64,000 bases of DNA from Phallus indusiatus (lineage: Eukaryota > Basidiomycota > Agaricomycetes > Phallales > Phallaceae), in contig JAQFWX010000006.1 in assembly GCA_027605045.1 (NCBI GenBank), forward strand, positions 992,001 to 1,056,000, read 5' to 3'. Within the stretch, counting starts at the first letter, position 1, and each line of letters opens with the position of its first letter. The notes under the pieces were generated by a model, which saw only the letters and a list, made by a program, of their open reading frames with translations, searched no databases and was not told the DNA's origin. This document shows, in pieces, positions 42,520 to 53,021 of the stretch. A program made the translations under genes and the position numbers.

Positions 42520-43916
42520 TCACAGTCAATGTCCAAAATAAACTTGAAAGCAAAGACTTGAGCTAACCGAATTTTAATAAATTAACATCGCTGCATCTGC
42601 TCCGAACCTCGAAGCTTGGTCAACCGATTTTTCATTCGATTATTGACAAATGGAAATTTCCGTGAATTGAATTCTAACACTCTCCGGGTGATGCTTGCGA
42701 AATCAATTTTCGCACGAGTCTGGTACACAAGCAAGAATTATCATTTTTTAAAAGGAGGAATTTCATGATTATTATTGGAAAAACCTCCCCGACAGTTTTT
42801 TGGTAATATGTCTTCTCGCTGAAGACGTCGATTTAAGATTTGAAAAATACGAGTCGGTGTCTTTCCCTTTTGATCTATGTCGTACTTCTGAGTTGTTAAT
42901 GAATCAAGAGAAGCATAGTCGAAATTTGTTTCTTACTTTGTGGAAACTGAATTCAAAGCTACATCAAGTCCAAGGTTCGGGTCCGAGTCTACCTGAGCGC
43001 TGAGCGCACAACGCCCAATACAGTTTCTATCAATAGCTCTAGTACGCATTCTTGATTGGATCCCTCATGAGTCATAACCTAGTAGTCACTTTGTTAAAGT
43101 TGTCTCTATCTGTGAACCACAAATCCATTATCCACTGAAGCGCAACTCCCTTCCGAGTCAATTTGTCCCACTAAAATTGGGATCCGCCTGTGATCCTGGA
43201 AGTCCATCGATGAGTCCACGACTCCATGACTGCGTCATGTCCCCTTGTTTGTCCATCTGGGTCAGAATTCATCTATTATAGCATCAATGATCGACCAAAT
43301 CTTACCATTAGATCTCCAGGGTCAGCTAGGGTCAGCTGTAGCGTCACTAGTTCAGCTAGTTCACTAGTAGACTACAAAAGCCTGGAGTGTTAGGCGCTAA
43401 TGCTTACTAATTATGATTACAGGACTCAAATGTCGCTGAGTTATTTTTTCCTTCAAAGGAGGTTTTTGAGCTCAGCGGAATAATAGTTTATTCGTATTTA
43501 AAATCTCTTTATTCGCTATTCTATTACAGTTTCTTCTTTTCTCTTCGCTCCAAACACTCAATTCGCTATTCAGTTTCTTCTTTTTTCTTCGCTCCAAACG
43601 CTCTTTGACAACATTGAGGTTGACATGAGGCAACAACAGTCGAAGATCTATGTAATGACAATAGTAAACAAAATTTGATCCGGCTAAAACAATTGGTTCA
43701 CAATCACATTCACATTCCGCCCTGATGGGGGCAAAATTACGTAATGTTGTCAAGAACCTCAGCCGGAGAACGCCGACAGGCTGGGTAGGAAATTCGACCG
43801 AGCGTGGGTTTCAACTGACAGGAAGTCTCTTTTCATCATACGACGTACTAGTCAACTTGCATCCTAATTTCTCCCGGGTTTCTGTGACTTACATCAAGAC
43901 TGATTAACCTGAAAAC
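42520..43916. other. Promoter side of the CCCH/RBR gene, duplicated
   Basis: No gene is seen. Nearly all of it has a counterpart in unit I (37070-38220). The intact copy contains about 170 bp at 43440-43610, including a repeated cgctccaaac motif, that unit I lacks. Confidence 0.5.
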
Positions 43917-46900
43917 ATGCCACCTTCCAGGCCAAAACCCGCATCCGTTTCGACATCAAACCCACCAAGTCGCCGGCGGAACATTGCGAATGCGGCGAAC
44001 CGGACAAACTCCAACCAAAATCACCGCCGCGAGGTGACAGGGCCGTCTGGATACATGTCATCCACTTCAACGGTAGTGTAACATCAGGCTTTGTCTGGAC
44101 TTGGCTAATTTGTTTCACAGGCTTCAAGTACAATGTATCCAATGAGTCGTAATAACGGCTGGGGCACATCTAGTACCGATACAACCCCAGAGTGGGGATC
44201 GCCGCGATCACACCATATCGAATACGACGACGATTCTGTCTGGTACGTCTGAAGTCTTTTTCAGCAAAAATTTCAATAATCACGTCCTCGTGGAATTAAT
44301 GGTTTTAGGGGTGAGGAACCTCCGTTCCGACAGCAAATCTCCAACCCTCGCTCGAATGATCAAGTAACTACCTCTGAATATGCCACAGGATGGGGTTCTC
44401 CAGATTATCTTGACTCAAGATATGAGAGTAGCTGGTATGTTACAGAATTTATCAGTAACTCTTAGCTAACCGGGTCTGTCTGTCGCATTTTAGGGGAAGC
44501 AGCTGTGAATCACCTCTGCCACCCAAATCCTCAGACCCTTGGTTGGATGGTTTAGTTACAGTCCCAAAGTTCAGTTTGGCCCGCGGGTCGCGCCCACCAT
44601 TCCGCCTGATTTACGAAGAGTGCTGGTGCGTTTGTAGCTTGTGTAGCTCATTTTCAGTTACTTAATTTTTAACATAAGGGGCGACCCAGAACCCTACAGG
44701 AAACCGCCACAACCACCAAGGGCTTGTTTTCAGAGACGATTAGGCCAACCTGTGAAAAAAATTGACCGACCATGTAATCTCTGGTTGGAAAATAAGTGTA
44801 CATTGGGAAACGGATGTCGATATCTTCATGACCCAGAGGTATCTTAAATACGGTTAAACTCTAAAGGCTTGTCCTCTAACTCAGCTTACAGGCTCAGAAG
44901 AAGCATCTTTATTTTTTGGAATTACTGCATCAAACTGAAATTCGGAGGGAGATCGAGAACATCAAAGTACAAGTCGAGACCGATCGAGATGTGCAGTTGC
45001 AACAAATGAAACAAAAGGAGCAAACTATCAAACAAGATGCTCTGGCAACGCTTCAACAGCTCGTCTTAGGCTGTGCGCTCGTCACCTGCTCAGCAGGCCT
45101 AAAAATCCAAGAGATCATCTGCGGTTTCGAATCTTGCCGCATCAGAATCAAACAATTACCTCGCGACGCCAAAACTCAAGATATCGTTGCCTTGTTCTCT
45201 CGACAGGGAATCGAATCCTCTCAATACTTCCTCAAATACGTCAGACCTGTCTATGATAACAAGCACCTTGAAGCCGAAGTCATTACTACCGTGCAAACAG
45301 GAGATCTAATGCTGGACATTCTAAATGAGCTATCCTTTCGGAACGAGACCTTACGCTGCGAAAAACTGCAAGCTGGAGAGATGGACCTCTGTCGCAGAGA
45401 TATCGAGTCTATCAATTTGTTGATATCGTGCAAGGCGCCGACGAGTGTCGCGGTTGCGATATATCGCTCTATGGAGAGTGTCGAGAAGGCGATAAAAGAA
45501 AAACATGGTACTGTTTTCGACGGCTATACCATCAAAGTTGAAAATAATCCTCCACCGACGGGTCCCGCTCTTAAAAACTACAATCCAATGTCCGTCCGCG
45601 TACTTGGACTACCGCGAGATGCCAACCTCAAAGAAGTACGACAACACATGCAAGCCTCGTCTGTCAGATCTTTCAAGACTCGCGTTTACGATTTCGACGA
45701 GTTTTATGATGATCTTAACACTCATTTAACCTACTCTTCGAGAGTAAAAATGAGAAGTATCGAGCTCAAACCCTCTGATCCGCAAGATCCGTCGCGTAGA
45801 CAAATGGAGGTCAAATTCGATACGTGGCAGAACGCCAAAGATGCGATGGACTATCTAGCCGAAAAAAAGATTAAACCGAACTATCCACGCCTGTATTTCC
45901 GCATTCCTCCTCGATTCCGATTCTTTTCGTCGATTCCTATGTCTCAGTACTTCGCCCAAGAACGTCGTTGGAAGGCATTATCAGAAGACGTGATGAAGAA
46001 TGACCCGGAATTTCCCACTGAAACGGAGCTTTCTATTCGTTTTGGGACGAGTAGAGTGTTCGTAAATCTCAGCGGGAACGATTGCAAGGCCGTGGGAGTT
46101 TTGAAGGTTAAAGTAGAGAATCTCGTCAAAGGCGATAAATTAGCCGAAGCTTATTGGCACAATGACTTTTGTACCCCGACGGGCCGAGAGTTCTTGGAGA
46201 ACCTGTCGAAGACTACGAAGACGTGGCTAATTAGCGATTGGAGATTAAAAGCGCTCAAGATCTATTACGATTGCGAACAGAGTCGAGACGAGGCTTTGCA
46301 TCTTGTTAAAGAAGAAGTCGAGCGACTTTCGTCTCTCCAGTGGACGGTGAAACTTGACTCGCAAATGGTCAAGTTCTTTATCTTAACCGGACTCAAAATT
46401 GCAAAAGAAGAGTTGGGCGAAGATGTACTGTCGTTGGATTTATACTCCAAACCTCAAAAGCTGATAGTCAAGGCTACGAATGCGGGAGGACAGTTTTTGA
46501 CGCAGCAGACGGTTGACAGGCTTGTTGAGATGGCCGTTAACCAATCGCCGACAACAGCTCCTTGGCGTGGTTCTTCTTCCAATACCATTTGTCCTATTTG
46601 TTACGACAAACCGACTCTTCCTATCGAGCTTGGATGCGGACACAATTACTGTCTATCCTGTTTCCGCCACTACCTCGTCTCTGTCCCCGAAACAAAAACA
46701 TTCCCGCTCTTTTGCATGGGCGACGAAGGAAACTGTAAAACTCCAATTCCAATTCCAACACTACGCAAACACTTGACACAACTCCAATTCGACCGTCTAG
46801 TCGAGATCGCATTTTTCACATATATCGAGAAAAATCCGAATAAAATTCGATATTGCCCTACGCCGGATTGTCCGCAAGTTTACATGTGCAGTAGTAGTGG

Positions 46901-47282
46901 TAAGGACATTGCTACTGATAAAAAACGGGACAAAGAGATGGAACTTCGTGGCGAAACCATTCATAGCCAATTCCAGCAATGTCCGTCTTGCTTGATGTCT
47001 ATCTGCACTTCATGTCACGATGAAGCGCACGCGGGTATAACATGCGCTGAGATGCGACTGTTCAAAGACCCGACGGAGCAGGAACGGAGGAACGAAGTTT
47101 GGGCACAGGAGAATGGCGTTAAGCGGTGTCCTCGATGTAGTGTGTGGATTATGAAAGCTGAAGGCTGCGACCATATGACGTGTCATTGTGGTGCGCATAT
47201 TTGTTGGAAATGTATGGGCGTTTTTCCTCTTTCAGAAATTTATGAACATATCGGTACATCGCATATTATTGACGTGTACTGA
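43917..47282 (+). CDS. CCCH zinc-finger RBR-type E3 ubiquitin ligase
   Basis: Transfers ubiquitin through a RING-HECT hybrid mechanism; the substrate is unknown. Six exons (43917-44072, 44121-44242, 44309-44434, 44494-44625, 44679-44838, 44892-47282) give 1028 aa. The first 190 residues are Ser/Pro-rich with recurrent WG motifs (SVWGEE, TGWGSP, SSWGSS, ECWGDP). A CCCH finger follows (CNLWLENKCTLGNGC then RYLH; C-x7-C-x5-C-x3-H), then a long central region with RRM-like segments (about 290-560). The RBR module fills the last 240 residues: RING1 from CPICYDKP with CGHNYC, an IBR-like region with CPTPDC and CPSC, and RING2 CPRCSVWIMKAEGCDHMTC with the catalytic Cys in GCDHM. No signal peptide or membrane segment. 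The 5' part exists as a second, broken copy at 38220-39106. Confidence 0.9.
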
Positions 47283-48160
47283 GAAAAACAATGAGAGGTG
47301 CAAGTTGTGCAAGTTATGCGCCTTTATTGGTGAGTGAGCTGGACTTCTCGATATATGCTTTTTTTCTGATGCAGACTGGGAGAATAGGCTCCACTCGTTC
47401 CTTAACTTATTACAAAGCGATTCATTTCTTTCTGCTTCTTATGTACTTCCGACTTTCTGCATTCTTTTAATTTTTTTTTTTTGCTTTATCTAATGCCCTT
47501 TTGGCTTTTCCGATTCGTTACAGCATACTATGATATGTTTTGACTATAAACGGCGACACAAAAAAGCCGTATTGTAATGAAAAACAATTTTTTTTAAAAA
47601 AATTACCCCACTTTACATCAGAATTTAGAGAGTGCTTCATGTCCGAGTCTCGACTCTTCAAATGAAGTTTTATATCACGCGGAAAACTGCCTCTTATGCT
47701 TGACTTTCGTACCATGTAGTAACTCCTTTAGGTACGCTATCTTTCATATGATTTAATAATCCTGAATAAATGATGTCTACAGTTTTTTTCGCGATTGCTG
47801 TCAGCGTTATTAACATTGTATTCCTGCAGTGCGTCCGAGTCGTCTCCGATGTGTGCTTTAGGTTCTGGAAGTCTCGCCGATTGGTAAAATTTTAATTTAC
47901 CAGCCTGGGGTTTTGAATGTATAGTTATGTTTCACACTTGTACGTCTCACTCCAAGCGCATTAACGGAATTCAAGACGAATATGTCAGTATCTGCCTGCC
48001 AGCTGTCGCTGATCTGCGTGGCAAAATATAAACGGGACTCCTACAACTGAATTAAGAGTCTAAACATGCAATTAATACGCCTTTTTCTCTGTATAAATGT
48101 TAGAATTCTGACAATGTTGCATTGACAGGAGTGTTTTTGCCTATCTACCCTTTCAGCTTG
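47283..48160. other. Intergenic region
   Basis: About 880 bp between the CCCH/RBR gene and the desaturase. T-rich, with several poly-T runs (47461-47485, 47585-47605); no gene or element end recognised. Confidence 0.5.
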
Positions 48161-50182
48161 ATGTCTCTAAAGATTACCGAAAAACACACTAATGCTATTA
48201 TCTCAAATCCCCCTTCAAATGTTTTGACGAACATTGAAAACATACTTCTCCTGTCTTCTGTTCATCTTGGTGCTTTATTGGGAGTATCTTTTGTTACTCC
48301 TTATTCCGTAGTACAAACGAAAACCCTCGTCTTGACCTTTGTCCTATGGGCTTTTTCATCGCTCGGGTACGTTTGTGAGTGTTATAATAATTTTGAAACA
48401 TTTTTATTGCGCACAATAGTATTACCGTCGGGTATCATCGCTTCTGGTCTCATAAATCGTTCTCCGCTTCCCTGGGTACTCGTATCTTATTATCAATATT
48501 CGGGACTTTAGCTTGTGAACGATCTATCAAGGTGATTAACTTTTATTCCACTCACATTATGCACATAATATGTATGAATCCTTTTCAGTGGTGGTAAGCC
48601 TAGTATCGTAATGTATCATAGCAATGAGTTTAGAATTTGCGAATTTGAAGGGTAATCAGACATCGATTGCATCATGTATGTGCTTTAAATTATTTATCGA
48701 GTATTAGACTATGTGTAAACAAGTCATTTTTATATCTTTATAGAGATTTACAGATGATCCAGTCAATGATCCGTTCGTGTCATTTTGACTTAGAACTCAG
48801 GATGATCGTTGAAGCCTTAAATATTCTCAAGTTACGCTTTCTCAAGAGGATTTCTTTTTTCGCATGTTGGATGGTTATTTTGCAGTTCTACATACCCAAA
48901 GCTAAACACTGTCGATATGAATGATCTGAAGGGTGATTCTGGTGCGTATATAATATTCTCCGATCAATATTATCAGGACTCATCCGAGTCTAACTTATTT
49001 ATATGTCTTTAGTTGTAGAGCTTCAAGATAAATACTTCAGTTCGCATTCGTATCATATGATGCGTAAGAGCAACAAGACTAACAGAGATGAATTTCAGTC
49101 CCTGCTGCGGTGTTTCTTGGCTTTGTGGCTCCAACACTTATTGGTTGTCTTTGGGGTGACGCGATTGGCGCACTCGTTTGGGGAGGTTTCGTTCACAAAT
49201 TACTCAGTACGTCTTATAAAACTGTTTCGGAATGTCTTAATAATTGAATACTAGTTTGGCACTCGACATTTTGTGTGAATTCGTACGTCGTTGTTTTTAT
49301 AATCCTCGATGGACCCCAACTGGTATCAGGCTCGCGCACTGGACAGGACCCCAAACCTACACCGATGAGATGTCGGCCAAAGGTAATCTGGTAAGCTAGA
49401 TTCGTAGAACACAAACGAGAGTGCATTATATCCTACACGTTTGCTTCACAGCTTTTGGCGATACTCTGTTGGGGAGAAGGAAATCACAACTTTGTATGAC
49501 GCCTTTCTTTATTATTCGCTGGGTATACTGATAAACGAATTACATTACAGCACGTGAAGAATCTTTTGGGTCTTTGCGTACCAATGAATTCTCATTTATT
49601 TTTATAGCACGCGTTTCCTTTTGATTATCGCGCATCTCCCGGAAAGTTTGAGTATGATCCATCCAAATGGCTGATACTTTTATTGGCACAGATCGGATCC
49701 ATCACCAAATTAAAACGAGCTGACGATGAAGACATCAATTACGCCATAAAATATATGTCGAGGAAAAGGAAAGCAGCACATTCGAAAGAGCCATTGCCAC
49801 TCCATGAAGGACAATTAGAGACGGGATTATGGACGGGACCTATTTTCAATCACGAAGAAGCGGAACAGCATATCAGAAAGTCCCCAGCTACGAGTTGCTT
49901 TGTTGTCATTTATGGTTATCTCGTAGACGTCACTAAGTTTATGAAGGATCATGTAAGTGGAAAATTTGCAATACTCACTAAAATTCCCGCTAAACTACGA
50001 TTCATAACATCAAGCCCGGCGGGGCCGCTATCTTCCGGCCTTACTCTGTTCGAGTCAGGAAAGAGGAAATTATGTGGCAAGACGCGACCTGGGCTTTCAC
50101 GACACATAATCACCATACAATGAATGCTCGTAGACGAGTTCGACTGCTGACTGTTGCCAAATTACATGAGAATGAGAAGTAG
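48161..50182 (+). CDS. ole1: Acyl-CoA delta-9 fatty-acid desaturase with cytochrome b5 domain
   Basis: ER membrane di-iron enzyme that introduces the delta-9 double bond into palmitoyl- and stearoyl-CoA. Exons: 48161-48366, 48420-48531, 48589-48593, 48651-48675, 48744-48778, 48847-48941, 49013-49039, 49099-49206, 49255-49282, 49330-49390, 49451-49492, 49551-49553, 49608-49952, 50015-50182, about 419 aa. Histidine boxes: HRFWSH, HRLHH (within WWVIRHRLHHRFTDD) and HNFHH (EGNHNFHHAFPFDYR). The C-terminal cytochrome b5 domain has HPGG and a second haem ligand in NHHTMNARR. Two microexons are required: tggtg (5 nt) completes WW before the second box, and cac (3 nt) supplies the first of the paired histidines in box 3. 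The acceptor at 48846 could instead be 48831 (five more residues). The start at 48161 is shorter than usual, so an upstream exon is possible. Confidence 0.88.
49551..49553 (+). other. ole1: 3-nt microexon (cac) of the desaturase gene
   Basis: Preceded by tacattacag and followed by gtgaag, so it has its own acceptor and donor. Skipping it would change HNFHH to HNFH-A and lose an iron-ligand histidine; including it gives the invariant box. It is too short for most gene finders. Confidence 0.7.
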
Positions 50183-50639
50183 AGTAGATAGCACGCAAAT
50201 TGCCAGGTTGTGCATTCTAAGAGAAATGTAGTATAACGCTGGTTCAACGGAGGTGAATATTAGACTCAAGTACCTGTATTGTAAAGATTTTGAACTGCCT
50301 AGCCTCGCGATAAATGCCAAAGATTTTCGTATTTATGAAGAGAAATGGGATGTCGACATTGTTATGGAGGAAACAGATTCATCAATGATCCTAGTGTAAA
50401 GTGGATGATTTCAAGTCGCAAAACATGTTTTTTAGAGAAATAGGTTGCGGTAAAGAATGAAATTTGTTTGGGCTAACTCGGTTGTTGGCAATATCTCCTG
50501 CTAAGATGTTCAAGCTCCGCCTCAAGCACCACAGACCCTTCTTTGGCGGATTGTTGGCGGATTGACCAATGATTGACTGATACCTTCTGATTAACGAACG
50601 TAAGTAACGAGGATTATATAGGATTATATATGACTCTTT
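50183..50639. other. Intergenic region after the desaturase
   Basis: No gene is seen. The 99-codon minus-strand ORF here (50391-50690) has no supporting motif or splice continuity. Confidence 0.5.
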
Positions 50640-51601
50640 TCCTACCCAATATGCAACACAACAAAGAAATGCTTTCCTCAGGCGAACCAAGGCCAGATCA
50701 AGCCTGGTGGTGGCTATCCAGGATCTCCCGCATCTTCAGCTTCAGCACCCACAACATACAAATTGCGCTCTAGATCACACATTCCTTTTCCAACATCGTC
50801 TACTCTATCTCCAATCATGCTCGTTCAAAGAAATGCCAAGGAAGCAGTGGCGCACCGCTTGGGTACGATGGACGTGGACATGACAGACTGTCCTCCAATT
50901 ATAGTCAACCGACTCTTTCTCAACTAAACCTATTACTTGTCAACTAAAGGAACCGGCCTCGAACCTGGAACTGAAGAATGTTCCTTATTGAATACGTCTC
51001 GACAAACTGCGAGTGATGGGTACATTTGATCTCCCAGCATACCACCATCAGCGATACTGATTCTTGTTTCCCGAATGTTTCAAGCGACATACTTATCGAC
51101 GGCTCAGCCACCACAAACTGCATATCCCGTGAACTTGAATTTCTCATCCATTTGTCTGTCGTTCCACCACCATCTCACATCTTCACCGTCTACTCTCGCA
51201 CACCCAAAGATGGAGGTGATACTTCATCATCCGCCCACGGAACAATACTCGCAGCGCACTGCGCCAACCTTCCTCCTCCACCAACACCAGAACATTCCTC
51301 CAAGCTCACTGCATCCTCGTCGTTGTCATCGCTGAAGCTTCCAATCACATCTCTATTCCTCCCATTACCTAATACATTCCCACTTCTTCTCGCCTACTTC
51401 TACAGTATGCAACCCCAAAATCTCTCCACAGCTCTCCTCTCGCCACCTTTCGCCACCTTTCTAACCATCTCAAACCCAACGCCGCACTACCTCCGAATAA
51501 CAACCCCGCAACCCTCCTCCAATCACTCACATAGATCGCTGGAAGCACTAGCACAAACTTATAACGCGCAGCACGTCTACATAGCTTGTGAGCTGACATG
51601 A
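50640..51601 (+). pseudogene. CLP1-like gene, decayed copy A
   Basis: Resembles, as far as I remember the family, mushroom CLP1-like proteins (CLP1 is a regulator of clamp-cell development in Coprinopsis); the assignment is tentative. The 3' part is open from 51026 to 51601: RELEFLIHLSVVPPPSHIFT, HGTILAAHCANLPPPPTP, and LPLPNTFPLLLAYFYSMQ. Upstream, QPPQTAYP is in a different frame from RELEFL, whereas copy C (60260-60330) has both in one frame, so a one-base deletion broke this copy. The 5' part (50680-50900) aligns with 59790-59990 but lacks a continuous frame. It is followed by a DUF6535 gene, as copy C is. Confidence 0.55.
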
Positions 51602-52494
51602 TTACCCTTGGCGTGTCTGATGAGTTCTTGTAGAGGGTCGTTCAGGTTGTATGGGCCATTTTGATTGCTGCTTTGGAGACTAGCATGTTAGCGCAGTAGG
51701 GTCGGTAGTATCGGATGGAAAGACATGTTACTTATAATACTATTTTAATCAAAGGTCTTTATAAGCATGCAATGACTGCAATCCGTAAGAAGAAGATTCG
51801 TATGATGCAATAACAGACAGCAAAATCGCCGGTTCAAACGGGCATTGAGACAAACTGATAGCAGTATTATTTGCTGAATTAATGACCAATTGCGTCGGGA
51901 CTTTTCGCTAGCCAGCATAGGGGTTCTAGTAGGACTACGAATGTATTACGTTGATTGTGAGTAACTCCCTTTTCAGCTCAGTTTGCACTAAAGACGTCGA
52001 GGTGAGGCTGAAACATGCGCGAGGTATTTATCACTTGTCAGACTCCAAAACAATGCATGTTGGTCATTCGTGTAGATATTAAAGGGAAACCGCATTTTCA
52101 TCAAATCGGTACTGACCTAACGCAATCCACGTTTAATCTTACCATGGCAGTAATCAGTGATAGCACTGAAAAATGAAAACGCCTGCACAGAACCGCCGAC
52201 CCCCTGGATCTCGACGCAATTTGGATGCGGTCCATCTAGTCTCCTGAAGCTATTGATTCTTCCTTCCTGCGGCGACTGGGGCTAAAAGTCCTTTATTCAC
52301 GGTGAACTAAAGTGAACGTACATACTAAGTTCGATCTTCTTCCAAGCACTCGACAACGATCCCTTTCACAAACCCAAGTTTCATCTAATTTTGTCTTCGA
52401 AGCAGACTTCTGCCAATTCTTTGTTCTTCTCAAATTGTCGCCAACCTCAAATTGGGGTGTTTTTGATTGCGGGAGTATTAGAAGCATCTATCAT
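51602..52494. other. Spacer upstream of DUF6535 copy A
   Basis: No gene is seen. It is a diverged duplicate of 60720-61606. Confidence 0.55.
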
Positions 52495-52507
52495 CCAATC
52501 AGATTGG
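52495..52507. promoter_or_regulatory. Palindromic double CCAAT motif, DUF6535 promoter A
   Basis: CCAATCAGATTGG contains facing CCAAT boxes. The same site occurs in the other two promoter copies at 57001-57013 (identical) and 61607-61619 (CCAATCGGATTGC). In each copy an AT-rich tatttaat-like or acttaatag element follows about 90-110 bp downstream, before the start region. Conservation across three otherwise diverged copies suggests function, probably binding of the CCAAT (HAP/NF-Y) complex. Confidence 0.5.
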
Positions 52508-52700
52508 TTGTTTGAAGATCGACAGACTTTTGAACTGCCGCGCACAGGTTGAAATGCGAGGGTGCCGTGAAATTTGACATGGTGCGTAGTATTTAATAGA
52601 CGGTATCGGATTGATAATTTTCTGTATCAACGTTATCAACATCTCCAACGCCTCAACACAAAATCACACATTCCAAGCGACGGTCTCCCCTTATATCCGA

Positions 52701-53021
52701 AACAGCTAGTTTGAACGGGATAGAAATGCATGCCATTAGCAGTGGCGGCCTTCCGAGGGCCGAGCCTCAAAACGATCCCAGAGCTGAAGGTAAAATCTCT
52801 GGGAGTGTCAAATTGGATAGTAAGCTTTCACAGCATGACCCAGATACACACAACAATAATCGTTGTTCTTGGGTTGTTCAGGGGACCGCGACCGATGTGG
52901 AGGAACCGATGCGCACATTCAAGCCGACAGTTCCAAGCCACCACGAACAAACGATAAGTCAACCTCTTTGAACGAGGAGAAAAGCAGACATTCTCACGCT
53001 CAGGCTACTGATGCGGTACCA
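52701..53021 (+). pseudogene. Decayed first exon of DUF6535 copy A
   Basis: Matches exon 1 of the intact copy at 61810-62209. The start codon ATGTCG has become ATATCC (52701-52706), and a shift of frame separates the N-terminal half (NGIEMHAISSGG, ISGSVKLD) from the C-terminal half (NDKSTSLNEEKSRHSHAQAT): the frame of the second half has a stop at about 52857. Translation from the native start is therefore impossible. Confidence 0.7.

Larger units (their letters stand above)
39107..44520. repeat. Tandem segmental duplication, unit II
   Basis: Second unit of the local duplication: OPT 3' fragment, secreted protein copy 3 (broken), copy 4 (intact), and the 5' part of the CCCH/RBR gene, here continuing into the full gene. 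A 670-bp LINE fragment (41840-42509) is private to this unit. Confidence 0.8.

Noticed and set aside
48122..48160. Upstream extension of the desaturase first exon (MTGVFLPIYPFSL)
   Set aside because: The codon at 48122 is not ATG; cttttcag just before 48158 could be an acceptor of an unseen upstream exon, so the extension is not defended.
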